The notes beneath the pieces are model-generated. The model did no database searches and had not been told where the DNA came from. It saw only the letters and a list, made by a program, of their open reading frames with translations. 14,417 nt of DNA, from positions 1 through 14,417 of the forward strand of contig JAJYPQ010000056.1 in NCBI GenBank assembly GCA_021795255.1, read 5' to 3'. The position numbers and the translations under genes are program-made. Positions within the stretch are counted from its first letter, which is position 1. Each line of letters begins with the position of its first letter. This document shows positions 1 to 7,280 of the stretch, piece by piece. This stretch comes from Pseudomonadota bacterium. GTDB taxonomy: Bacteria > Pseudomonadota > Gammaproteobacteria > Acidiferrobacterales > Acidiferrobacteraceae.

Positions 1-841
1 GATGCGGCCCTATATTTTTGGCGAACGCAACAATATCCACATCATCAACCTTGAAAAGACCCTGCCGCTGCTGAACGAGGCCACGGCGTTTGTGCGCAAG
101 CTGGCCGCCAATAAGGGCGTCGTCTTGTTCGTCGGCACAAAGCGCCAGGCCGCTGAGATTCTGCGCGCCGAGGCCGTTCGCGCCGGGTCGCCGTATGTGG
201 ACCACCGCTGGTTGGGCGGGATGCTCACCAACTATAAGACCGTTCGGCGGTCGATTGAGCGATTGAAGCGTTTGGAGGCCTTGCTGGCCGAAGGCGGCGG
301 CTCGGAAAAGCTGTCTAAGAAAGAGACTTTGACCCTAGAACGCGAGCGCGCGAAGTTGGACCGGAGTTTGAGCGGTATCAAGGACATGCCCACTTTGCCC
401 GACGCCCTCTTTGTGGTGGATGTGGGCCACGAATACATCGCGGTGAGCGAAGCGAACAAGCTCAAGATTCCAGTGGTTGCGGTGGTCGATTCGAACTGCA
501 AGACCGAAGGTGTCGATTACGTGATTCCGGGGAATGACGATGCCAGCCGCGCCATCGAGCTTTATGCCAAGGCTATGGCAGATGCGATCATCGAAGGGCG
601 AGCGTCATCGTCCTCTTTGCCGGCAGCGGCCGACGAGGAGTTCGTCGAGGTGAAGGAGGCCCCTAAGCCCCGCGTGTTGGCCCGCAAGAAGAGCCCGGCG
701 GCTTTGGATAGCCTGGCGGGCGATAGCGATGGCGAGACCGAAGGGGTGGTTGCGGCCCCGACCGATACCCGTAAGGCCCGTCCCAAAGGTCGCGAGGGCG
801 GCGGTGCCAAGCCCGCACGCGGTGGTCGCGGGCGGTCTTAA
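1..841 (+). CDS. rpsB: 30S ribosomal protein S2, 5' partial
   Basis: Ribosomal protein S2 of the small subunit, which helps bind S1 and is needed for mRNA binding. The gene runs in from upstream: the first visible residues ([10 protein letters not shown]) align with E. coli S2 from its internal Met27, so about 26 N-terminal residues and the true start lie outside the window, and the ATG at 2 is not a start. The visible part is 279 residues, ending at TAA 839-841. Family stretches seen are [47 protein letters not shown] and [13 protein letters not shown]. coli S2 ends around the FVE motif, but this protein continues for about 59 residues (visible residues 221-279) of low-complexity sequence rich in K, R, G, P and A, ending in an RGG-like segment. 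The next gene is tsf, as in most bacteria. Confidence 0.97.
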   Translation, partial: MRPYIFGERNNIHIINLEKTLPLLNEATAFVRKLAANKGVVLFVGTKRQAAEILRAEAVRAGSPYVDHRWLGGMLTNYKTVRRSIERLKRLEALLAEGGGSEKLSKKETLTLERERAKLDRSLSGIKDMPTLPDALFVVDVGHEYIAVSEANKLKIPVVAVVDSNCKTEGVDYVIPGNDDASRAIELYAKAMADAIIEGRASSSSLPAAADEEFVEVKEAPKPRVLARKKSPAALDSLAGDSDGETEGVVAAPTDTRKARPKGREGGGAKPARGGRGRS

Positions 842-859
842 GAGGTAGTCAACATTTTG

Positions 860-890
860 AAACAAAGGGGGGCTTAGCCCCCCTTTGTTT
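860..890 (+). terminator. Perfect hairpin between rpsB and tsf (terminator or attenuator)
   Basis: A 14-bp perfect inverted repeat, AAACAAAGGGGGGC (860-873), TTA loop (874-876), GCCCCCCTTTGTTT (877-890). The GC-rich core is flanked by an A-rich upstream arm and a T-rich downstream arm, so it resembles a bidirectional intrinsic terminator, although the T tract is short and interrupted by one G. It lies 18 nt after the rpsB stop and 16 nt before the tsf start. Because tsf is normally cotranscribed with rpsB, partial termination that sets the S2 to EF-Ts ratio is more likely than a complete stop. I see no clear promoter between it and tsf. Confidence 0.75.
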
Positions 891-906
891 GACACGAGAG
901 GCGAGT

Positions 907-1788
907 ATGGCGATTTCGGCAGGACTAGTGAAAGAACTCCGCGAGCGTACCGGGCTTGGCATGATGGAGTGTAAGGCGGCGCTTGTGGAGACTGATGGCC
1001 AGATCGAAGCGGCCATTGATCTTCTGCGCGCCAAAGCCGGTGCCAAGGTGGATAAGAAGGCTCATCGCGTGGCGGCTGAGGGAGCGATCGGCGCATTTGT
1101 TGATGCCAAGGGACAAGCAGGGGCATTGGTCGAGGTCAACAGCGAGACCGACTTCGTGGCCAAAGACGAACGGTTTGGGGCCTTTGCTCAGGCCTTGGCG
1201 ACCCTGGTCGTAGAAAAAAATCCGCAGGACGTGAACGCGCTTTTGGCCTTGCCTTACCCAGGTGGCGGCACGGTCGCCGAGGCCCGCGTGGCCCTCGTGA
1301 CTCAGTTTGGCGAGAACATGGCGGTACGTCGCTACGCTCGCCTATCGGCCGATGGCGGCCGTCTCGGGCACTACGTGCATGGGCGACGTATCGGGGTCTT
1401 GGTCTCTTTGTCCGGAGGAAATGATAGCCTGGCGCGCGACTTGGCGATGCATATCGCGGCGAGCCGACCGGCCTATATCCGGCCGGAAGACGTAGATGCC
1501 GAGGCCGTTGCGCGGGAAAAGGCCATCTATGTCGCGCAAGCGGAGGGCTCTGGCAAGCCCCCGGAGATCATCGAAAAGATGGTCATGGGTAAGGTCCGCA
1601 AGTATTTGGACGATATCACCCTAATCGGCCAGCCTTTCGTCAAGGATCCGGACACATCGGTAGCCGAACAGCTCAAACGCGCGGCCGGCGAGGTCAAGAA
1701 GTTTTATCGCCTCGAGGTCGGCGAAGGGATAGAGCGGGAAGTCAGCAACTTTGCCTCAGAAGTCATGTCTCAAGTGAAAGGAAGCTGA
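907..1788 (+). CDS. tsf: Elongation factor Ts
   Basis: Cytoplasmic guanine nucleotide exchange factor that releases GDP from EF-Tu during translation elongation. The product is 293 residues (E. coli 283). The N-terminal UBA-like domain carries [20 protein letters not shown] (about residues 7-26), and the exchange core carries [11 protein letters not shown] (76-86), with TDFVA at 81-85 contacting EF-Tu in the family. [15 protein letters not shown] and the C-terminal [11 protein letters not shown] stretch are also typical. The ATG at 907 is chosen because the protein then begins [11 protein letters not shown] like other EF-Ts proteins and has a GAGAGG ribosome site just upstream. A longer reading from TTG 889 would start inside the hairpin and is unlikely. 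pyrH follows after 4 nt. Confidence 0.98.
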   Translation: MAISAGLVKELRERTGLGMMECKAALVETDGQIEAAIDLLRAKAGAKVDKKAHRVAAEGAIGAFVDAKGQAGALVEVNSETDFVAKDERFGAFAQALATLVVEKNPQDVNALLALPYPGGGTVAEARVALVTQFGENMAVRRYARLSADGGRLGHYVHGRRIGVLVSLSGGNDSLARDLAMHIAASRPAYIRPEDVDAEAVAREKAIYVAQAEGSGKPPEIIEKMVMGKVRKYLDDITLIGQPFVKDPDTSVAEQLKRAAGEVKKFYRLEVGEGIEREVSNFASEVMSQVKGS

Positions 1789-1792
1789 TCTT

Positions 1793-2515
1793 ATGGCGGG
1801 TTTACGGCGCGTCCTCCTCAAATTAAGTGGGGAGGCCCTCATGGGAACCGGAAGCTACGGGATTGATCCCGGGGTTCTCAAGGCAACGGCCCTTGACATC
1901 GTGGGCGCGGCTCCGGGAGTGGGTCTTGCGATCGTCATAGGCGGGGGCAATATCTTTCGGGGCGTCTCGAGTTCGGCTGCGAATATGGATCGAGCGCAAG
2001 CGGACCTCATGGGGATGCTGGCCACGATCATGAACGCGCTGGCGTTGGCCGAGGCTCTCAACGCTTTGGGGCTCAGCACCCAGGTGCAATCGGCCTTGGC
2101 TGTTGGGACCGCGGTGCCCCCATTCGATCGCCAAAAGGCCTTGCGTGCCCTTGAGCAAGGTGAGGCCGTGGTATTCGCGGCCGGGACCGGAAACCCCTTT
2201 TTTACGACCGATACCGCCGCGAGTCTGCGCGCCTTGGAGATGGGCGCCGAGATCATGTTGAAGGCCACCAAGGTGGATGGCGTCTACTCAGCTGACCCAA
2301 AACGGGATCCGACAGCCGTGCGCTACAGACGATTGAGTTATGATGAGGTCTTGCGGCGGCGTCTGGGGGTCATGGATGCGACAGCGATCGCTCTCTTGCG
2401 AGAATTTCATGTCCCCTTAAGGGTGTTTGATATGACGGCACCGGGGGCGTTGGCCCGGATCTTGGCGGGCGAAGACGAAGGGACATTGGTAGAAGAAGGA
2501 GCGATGTGTGAGTGA
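1793..2515 (+). CDS. pyrH: Uridylate kinase (UMP kinase)
   Basis: Phosphorylates UMP to UDP with ATP in pyrimidine nucleotide synthesis. The bacterial enzyme is a hexamer of the amino acid kinase fold, regulated by GTP and UTP. The product is 240 residues, the usual length. Motifs seen: KLSGEAL at 10-16 (phosphate binding), GGGNIFRG at 50-57, [11 protein letters not shown] around 65-75, and [13 protein letters not shown] at 131-143 (UMP and ATP pocket), followed by [13 protein letters not shown]. The ATG at 1793 follows the tsf stop by 4 nt, with an AAAGGA ribosome site about 10 nt upstream. The 3' end overlaps frr by 8 nt, which suggests coupling with that gene. Confidence 0.98.
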   Translation: MAGLRRVLLKLSGEALMGTGSYGIDPGVLKATALDIVGAAPGVGLAIVIGGGNIFRGVSSSAANMDRAQADLMGMLATIMNALALAEALNALGLSTQVQSALAVGTAVPPFDRQKALRALEQGEAVVFAAGTGNPFFTTDTAASLRALEMGAEIMLKATKVDGVYSADPKRDPTAVRYRRLSYDEVLRRRLGVMDATAIALLREFHVPLRVFDMTAPGALARILAGEDEGTLVEEGAMCE

Positions 2516-3065
2516 CGACGTGAAAAAGGAGGTTCAGGCGCGTATGGCCAAATCGCTTGAGGCCTTGAAGGGAGAATTGGCCCGCATCCGTACGGGTCGC
2601 GCTAACACCGCGCTTTTGGACCATATCCTGGTCGATTATTACGGCACCAAAAGCCCGCTTTCCAAAGTTGCGAATATTACCGTCAGCGATGCACGCAATT
2701 TGGTTGTGAACCCTTGGGAAAAGGCCCTAGTGGGGCCTATCGAGCGCGCCATACTCGAGTCCGGTCTGGGGTTTAATCCGGTTACGACCGGCACTACGAT
2801 ACGCATTCCTATGCCCACTTTGACCGAGGAACGGCGGCGCGAGCTTGGCAAAGTGGCCCGGAGCGAGGGCGAGAACGCGAAGATTGCCGTCCGTAACATC
2901 CGGCGGGACACGAACAATCATTTGAAAGATCAAGTGAAAAAAAAGCTACTTTCCGAGGATGAAGAAAAGCGCTTGGTCGAGGCCGTCCAAAAGGCCACCG
3001 ATCAGTTCATCGCCGAAGTCGACAAGCTTGTCGGCGCGAAGGAACGGGACATCCTAGAGATATAA
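2508..3065 (+). CDS. frr: Ribosome recycling factor
   Basis: With EF-G and IF3, splits the post-termination ribosome so that it can be reused. The product is 185 residues, identical in length to E. coli RRF. It shows the three-helix-bundle arms of the family: an N-terminal helix with [15 protein letters not shown], a beta domain with [10 protein letters not shown], and the C-terminal helices with [30 protein letters not shown]. The start is GTG 2508, inside the end of pyrH, with an AAGGAG ribosome site at 2496-2501 giving a 6-nt spacer. A run of eight A residues (2937-2944) encodes part of a lysine stretch. It is followed by a 33-nt gap before uppS. Confidence 0.98.
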   Translation: MSDDVKKEVQARMAKSLEALKGELARIRTGRANTALLDHILVDYYGTKSPLSKVANITVSDARNLVVNPWEKALVGPIERAILESGLGFNPVTTGTTIRIPMPTLTEERRRELGKVARSEGENAKIAVRNIRRDTNNHLKDQVKKKLLSEDEEKRLVEAVQKATDQFIAEVDKLVGAKERDILEI

Positions 3066-3098
3066 CTCCTGATCTTGAGGTAGGCTTATACTGGGACC

Positions 3099-3866
3099 AT
3101 GAAGACGATAGATAAGGGATCCTTGCTCCCGTCTGGCGCGGCACTTCCTCAGCATGTCGCGGTCATCATGGACGGGAATGGCCGCTGGGCCAAGGCACGC
3201 GGACAGGCGCGCATTCAGGGCCATCGCAAGGGCGTGGAGATGGTGCGCGAGCTGGTAGCGGCGTGCGGTGAAAAAGGTATAGGTGCTGTGACGCTGTTCG
3301 CTTTTAGCAGCGAAAACTGGCGTCGGCCTAAGCTTGAAGTGCGCTTGTTGCGGCAACTGTTCCTCCTGGCGCTCGAGCGTGAGATCCACAAACTGCACGA
3401 AAATGGCATCCAGTTTCGAGTGATCGGGGATATCACTGCCTTCGGCGCCGATATCGTCAAACGGGTCCGAGAAGCGGAAGAGCTCACCCAACATAATACG
3501 CGCTTACGGCTCACTATTGCCGCTAACTATGGCGGGCGGTGGGACATTGCGCAGGCCTGCGCTCAGGTCGCGTGCGAGGTCAAAGAGGGCCGTCTCAAGG
3601 CGCACGAGATTACGCCCGACACCTTAAGCCCCTACCTCAGTATGGGGGATATTTCGGAGCCCGATCTGTTTATTCGTACCGGGGGGGAGCAGCGTATTAG
3701 TAATTTCTTATTGTGGCAGCTCGCCTACACGGAGCTCTATTTTACGGCCGTGCTGTGGCCGGACTTTGATCGCGCCCAATTCGATCTCGCCCTTCAATCG
3801 TTCGCGTCCCGCCAACGGCGTTTTGGCCGCACCGGTGACCAGGTTGAGGCGGCTTGGCGTGCTTAA
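3099..3866 (+). CDS. uppS: Undecaprenyl diphosphate synthase (cis-prenyltransferase)
   Basis: Condenses eight isopentenyl diphosphates onto farnesyl diphosphate to make the C55 undecaprenyl diphosphate carrier for peptidoglycan and O-antigen. The product is 255 residues (E. coli 253). Seen: VAVIMDGNGRWAK around residues 20-32, with D25 matching the catalytic Asp26 of E. coli; the FAFSSENWRRP loop at 68-78; ANYGGRWD; and RTGGEQRISNFLLWQ, with TELYFTAVLWPDF near the end. It is a soluble enzyme acting at the membrane face. The ATG at 3099 gives the normal N-terminus, but the nearest purine-rich site (GAGG at 3077-3080, AGG at 3082-3084) is unusually far upstream. The 3' end overlaps cdsA by 8 nt. 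The downstream dxr supplies its isoprenoid precursors. Confidence 0.98.
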   Translation: MKTIDKGSLLPSGAALPQHVAVIMDGNGRWAKARGQARIQGHRKGVEMVRELVAACGEKGIGAVTLFAFSSENWRRPKLEVRLLRQLFLLALEREIHKLHENGIQFRVIGDITAFGADIVKRVREAEELTQHNTRLRLTIAANYGGRWDIAQACAQVACEVKEGRLKAHEITPDTLSPYLSMGDISEPDLFIRTGGEQRISNFLLWQLAYTELYFTAVLWPDFDRAQFDLALQSFASRQRRFGRTGDQVEAAWRA

Positions 3867-4668
3867 GACTCGCCTTCTTACCGGGTTCCTTGCGGCCTTC
3901 GTAGCCCTAGGGGGTCTTATGGTCTTAGGCACGGTCGGTGTCGGGATCGGTCTTGGGATCGTTGTGGCCCTGGCGGCGTTCGAGTGGTCTTCGTTGTGCG
4001 GTCGCGGGGCCACGGGCTCGTTTTTTTTTGCGGCCCTTATGGTTGTTCTTGGGCTCGTGAGCCTGCGCTTGCCGCTCACAGACGTCATGGTCGTAGCGCT
4101 CGCTTGGTGGCTGTGGGCCGCTTGCGAGGTCTTTCTGTTTGAGGGACGGCCGAGTTACTTGTGGCGCAAAAAAAGCACGCGGCTTTTTTCGGGGATTTTG
4201 GTTTTGGTACCGGCCTGGCGCGGTTGCCTTGCCCTGAAAGCGCAGGATCCCGGCGATCCATGGTTCTTGGTGTGGCTTTTGGTTATGGTGTGGACTGCGG
4301 ATTCGCTTGCCTATTTTGCCGGCCGGGCCTACGGGCGCCACAAATTGGCCCCGCTTGTGAGTCCAGGGAAGACTTGGGAGGGCGCAGTGGGAGGGCTCTT
4401 GGGGGCGGCCTTGGTTGGTGCCCTAGGGGCGTTCGGACTTGGTTTTCGCCAAGGGACGGTCATTGAGGCCATCGGCTTGGGCGTGATCGTTGCGATCTTC
4501 TCGGTGATCGGTGATCTTCTTGAGAGTAAGGCAAAGCGGCTGGCTGGCGTCAAAGACTCTGGCCGCGGTTTACCGGGGCATGGCGGCATTTTGGATCGCA
4601 TAGACGCCTTGACCGCAGCCGTTCCTATTTTTGTTTTGGGCGTAAGATGGTTAGGGGTCGTCAGGTGA
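3859..4668 (+). CDS. cdsA: Phosphatidate cytidylyltransferase (CDP-diglyceride synthase)
   Basis: Integral inner-membrane enzyme that makes CDP-diacylglycerol from phosphatidic acid and CTP, the branch point for all phospholipids. The product is 269 residues from GTG 3859 (E. coli 285). Most of the sequence is hydrophobic, consistent with several membrane helices. The family signature is intact near the C-terminus (residues 223-249): S-x-x-K-R, then K-D, then LPGHGG, then DRID. The GTG is preferred because the protein then begins [10 protein letters not shown] like E. coli CdsA and a GAGG site (3846-3849) lies 9 nt upstream. TTG 3844 is a possible alternative, and a longer reading from TTG 3766 would lie largely inside uppS. 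It overlaps uppS by 8 nt and dxr by 4 nt. A run of nine T (4021-4029) encodes three Phe. Confidence 0.96.
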   Translation: MLKTRLLTGFLAAFVALGGLMVLGTVGVGIGLGIVVALAAFEWSSLCGRGATGSFFFAALMVVLGLVSLRLPLTDVMVVALAWWLWAACEVFLFEGRPSYLWRKKSTRLFSGILVLVPAWRGCLALKAQDPGDPWFLVWLLVMVWTADSLAYFAGRAYGRHKLAPLVSPGKTWEGAVGGLLGAALVGALGAFGLGFRQGTVIEAIGLGVIVAIFSVIGDLLESKAKRLAGVKDSGRGLPGHGGILDRIDALTAAVPIFVLGVRWLGVVR

Positions 4669-5897
4669 ACCACGCAGAACAACAAAAGGTGGCAAGTGCA
4701 CCTCAGGGAATAGCCCTGTTGGGTGCCACAGGCTCGATCGGGGTCAGCACGCTCAAAGTCTTGGCGCTCCATCCGCAACGTTTCCGGGTGATCGCCCTGA
4801 GCGCCCACCAACAAGTGGACCGCTTGCAGGAGCAGTGCCTCGCTTTTCGACCGATTTTTGCCGTCGTCCACGATACCAAAGCGGCCCACGAACTGGGACA
4901 GGCCTTGGCGAACGCCGGTTGTGACACCGAGGTCTTAGCGGGCCCCGAAGCGCTCAGCCAGGTCGCTTCCGATCCGCGGGTAGCAATCGTTGTCTGTGGG
5001 ATCGTCGGCGCAGCTGGGCTCCAGTCGGCCTGGGCTGCCGTGAAGGCGGGGAAACGCGTGCTTTTTGCCAACAAGGAGCCGTTGGTTATGTCCGGGCATC
5101 TTTTGCTCGCCGAGGCCAAGCGCAGCGGGGCTCAGCTATTACCACTTGATAGCGAGCACAACGCGATTTTTCAGTGTTTGCCCCCGGGCCGCGCGGACCT
5201 CGCCGATGCCGGCGTACGGCGCATTCTCCTGACGTGTTCGGGCGGCCCGTTTCGTGAGACTCCGGCAAGCCGATTCCCGCACGTCACGCCCGAAGAGGCC
5301 TGTGCTCATCCCCGTTGGGTGATGGGGCGCAAGATTTCCGTGGACTCAGCGACCTTGATGAATAAGGGGCTAGAACTGATAGAGGCCTGCCGTCTCTTTG
5401 GTGCTGCACCCCATCAGGTCGACATTGTCATACACCCGCAGAGCGTGATCCATTCTTTGGTGGAATATGTCGATGGGTCGGTATTGGCGCAGCTTGGCAA
5501 TCCTGACATGCGTACCCCTATAGCGCACGCGCTAGGGTTTCCCGACCGTATCGAGGCGGGCGTCGCGCGACTCGAATTGACACACACCGGGCGCCTCGAT
5601 TTTGAGCAGCCGGATGAAGCCCGGTTTCCGTGCCTCGGACTCGCACGCGTGGCGGCTGTCGCCGGTGGGAGCGCCCCGACCGTTTTGAACGCGGCCAACG
5701 AGATCGCAGTTGAGGCCTTCTTGCAGCGGTCCCTCTCATTTGCTGCAATCCCCGAGGTCATTTCGCAAGTCATGGACGGTTTGGCTGTGGTTCCCACTGA
5801 TACCCTGGAAGCGGTTCTTGAAGAGGATATGAAGGCCCGCGCGCTTGCGCGCGCAGCCGTTTCGGAAAGGCGCCCTAAGGGGACGAAAGCGTGTTAG
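4665..5897 (+). CDS. dxr: 1-deoxy-D-xylulose 5-phosphate reductoisomerase
   Basis: Catalyses the committed step of the MEP isoprenoid pathway, converting DXP to 2-C-methyl-D-erythritol 4-phosphate with NADPH and a divalent metal. It is cytoplasmic and the target of fosmidomycin. The product is 410 residues from GTG 4665 (E. coli 398). Motifs: NADPH-binding GATGSIG at 20-26, FANKEPLVM, the metal-binding [10 protein letters not shown] with D162 and E164, and [20 protein letters not shown], which carries a further conserved metal-ligand Glu. GTG 4665 shares GTGA with the cdsA stop and has AGGGG at 4653-4657 with a 7-nt spacer. An in-frame ATG at 4647 would add six residues but has a weaker ribosome site. 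The 3' end overlaps rseP by 7 nt. Placement after cdsA is the pseudomonad-type order. Confidence 0.97.
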   Translation: MNHAEQQKVASAPQGIALLGATGSIGVSTLKVLALHPQRFRVIALSAHQQVDRLQEQCLAFRPIFAVVHDTKAAHELGQALANAGCDTEVLAGPEALSQVASDPRVAIVVCGIVGAAGLQSAWAAVKAGKRVLFANKEPLVMSGHLLLAEAKRSGAQLLPLDSEHNAIFQCLPPGRADLADAGVRRILLTCSGGPFRETPASRFPHVTPEEACAHPRWVMGRKISVDSATLMNKGLELIEACRLFGAAPHQVDIVIHPQSVIHSLVEYVDGSVLAQLGNPDMRTPIAHALGFPDRIEAGVARLELTHTGRLDFEQPDEARFPCLGLARVAAVAGGSAPTVLNAANEIAVEAFLQRSLSFAAIPEVISQVMDGLAVVPTDTLEAVLEEDMKARALARAAVSERRPKGTKAC

Positions 5898-7258
5898 ACC
5901 AGATCGCCTATAGCGTCCTCGGGTTCGTTCTGGCGATTGGTATCCTGATCGTCGTTCATGAGTTTGGCCACTATATCGTCGCGAAGAGTGTTGGGGTCAA
6001 GGTCCTGCGGTTTTCTGTAGGTTTTGGGCCCGCGCTTTTGTCCCGCACGGCCGGTCGCGACCAAACTGAGTATGTCCTAGCGGCCCTGCCCTTGGGCGGT
6101 TACGTCAAGATGCTAGACGAGAACGAAGGCGAAGTGGCCCCCCACGAGCTCCATAGGGCCTTTAATCGCCAGCGCCTCGCAAAGCGCACCGCTATTGTCT
6201 TGGCGGGTCCCGGATTCAATTTCCTGTTCGCGATCTTGGCCTATTGGGTCGTATTTATGACCGGCGTTCCCGGCCTTAAGCCAGTCATTGGGCGGGTCGC
6301 CCCGAATTCGCCTGCGGCGGCGGCCGGCATCAAGGTGGGCGACCAGATTCTCCAAATCAACGGGCGCCGCATTCAGAGTATGGGGCAGGATAGGCTGTAC
6401 CTCTTCCAACAGGCGCTTGACCATGGGCGTCTTGCGCTGGTCGTGAAGACGCCCCAAGGCCAAAGGCAAAAGTTGTGGCTGAACCTAGGGCATGTCAAGG
6501 CCGCGGCGCTCGGAAACGGCCGATTAAGTGCGGTTCTGGGGCTTTATGGTTGGCAACCGGTCTTTTTACCTCGGATCGGAGAGGTTATCGCCCATACGCC
6601 CGCCGCGCGCGCCGGGTTGAAGGTCGGCGATCTCATCACGCGCATCAATGGCCGGACCATGAAGAACTGGATCGAGGTCGCCAAGACCATCCGCGCGCAC
6701 GCGAGCCAGCCCCTCAAGTTCGTCATCTCGCGCGATGGGCGGACACGGCAATTGATCATCACGCCAAAAGCCGTTAAGGTGGGCGGAAAAGAGATCGGGC
6801 AGATCGGGGTCGCTGTCAAAGTGCCTCGTCTCCCGCCGAGCTTGCGCGTTGTCGTTCGCCTTGGTCCTTGGCATGCGTTAACGCAAGCGGTTTCGGATAC
6901 TTGGCTTATGAGCCGCTTGACGGTCGAGATGCTCGGGAAGATGTTGCTGTTACAGATCTCGCCGAAGAGTATTAGCGGACCGCTTACGATAGCTCAATAC
7001 GCGGGATATTCGGTCCAGGTCGGGTTTGCGAGTTTTTTGATGTTCCTCGGGGTCGTGAGTATCAGCCTTGGGGTCTTGAATTTGATGCCGGTACCCGTGC
7101 TCGACGGTGGGCATATTCTTTTTTACTTTATCGAATGGCTAAAAGGGAGCCCGGTTTCCGAGCAGGTGGTAGGTTGGGGACAGCGGGTCGGCGTGTCATT
7201 ATTGTTGGGTCTCATGATGCTTGCCTTCTATAACGACCTTACGCGTATTTTCGGATAA
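5891..7258 (+). CDS. rseP: RseP site-2 intramembrane zinc metalloprotease
   Basis: Inner-membrane site-2 protease. In the family it cuts anti-sigma factor RseA after DegS, releasing sigma E for the envelope stress response, and it also clears signal peptides. The product is 455 residues (E. coli 450). The zinc-binding HEFGH lies at 23-27 in the first membrane helix, followed by GFGPALLSR and the LPLGGYVKM loop. Two tandem periplasmic PDZ domains follow (about residues 125-205 and 215-300, each with a GxKVGDxIxxINGR core). The second active-site motif [11 protein letters not shown] lies at about 397-407, with D405 as the third metal ligand. The GTG at 5891 has a strong AAGGGGA site (5877-5883) 7 nt upstream. 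It sits next to bamA, whose product's assembly state triggers this stress pathway. Confidence 0.97.
   Translation: MLDQIAYSVLGFVLAIGILIVVHEFGHYIVAKSVGVKVLRFSVGFGPALLSRTAGRDQTEYVLAALPLGGYVKMLDENEGEVAPHELHRAFNRQRLAKRTAIVLAGPGFNFLFAILAYWVVFMTGVPGLKPVIGRVAPNSPAAAAGIKVGDQILQINGRRIQSMGQDRLYLFQQALDHGRLALVVKTPQGQRQKLWLNLGHVKAAALGNGRLSAVLGLYGWQPVFLPRIGEVIAHTPAARAGLKVGDLITRINGRTMKNWIEVAKTIRAHASQPLKFVISRDGRTRQLIITPKAVKVGGKEIGQIGVAVKVPRLPPSLRVVVRLGPWHALTQAVSDTWLMSRLTVEMLGKMLLLQISPKSISGPLTIAQYAGYSVQVGFASFLMFLGVVSISLGVLNLMPVPVLDGGHILFYFIEWLKGSPVSEQVVGWGQRVGVSLLLGLMMLAFYNDLTRIFG
7205..7234 (+). promoter_or_regulatory. Possible sigma-70-type promoter for bamA inside the rseP 3' end
   Basis: TTGGGT (7205-7210) and TATAAC (7229-7234) are separated by 18 nt and end 46 nt before the bamA start. 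The -10 match is fair and the -35 match moderate. bamA is preceded by a 22-nt gap and a weak ribosome site, so a separate promoter would make sense, but this is a visual match in coding DNA and may be chance. I did not see a sigma E (GGAACTT) type -35 element here. Confidence 0.25.
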
Positions 7259-7280
7259 AGAACAAGGCGGGCTTCGAGTA

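Noticed and set aside
889..906. TTG 889 as an earlier tsf start
   Set aside because: It lies in the last bases of the hairpin arm and adds six residues absent from EF-Ts, while ATG 907 has a ribosome site and the family N-terminus.
605..1126. A 173-codon open frame on the minus strand across the rpsB end and tsf start
   Set aside because: It lies opposite two well-identified genes and the hairpin, shows no recognisable domain, and is expected by chance in GC-rich coding DNA.
4329..4889. A 186-codon open frame on the minus strand across the cdsA/dxr junction
   Set aside because: It is antisense to two essential genes with intact motifs and resembles no known family.
7221..7280. ATG 7221 as an earlier bamA start
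   Set aside because: It lies inside rseP and would put 20 residues before the signal peptide, which begins properly at ATG 7281.
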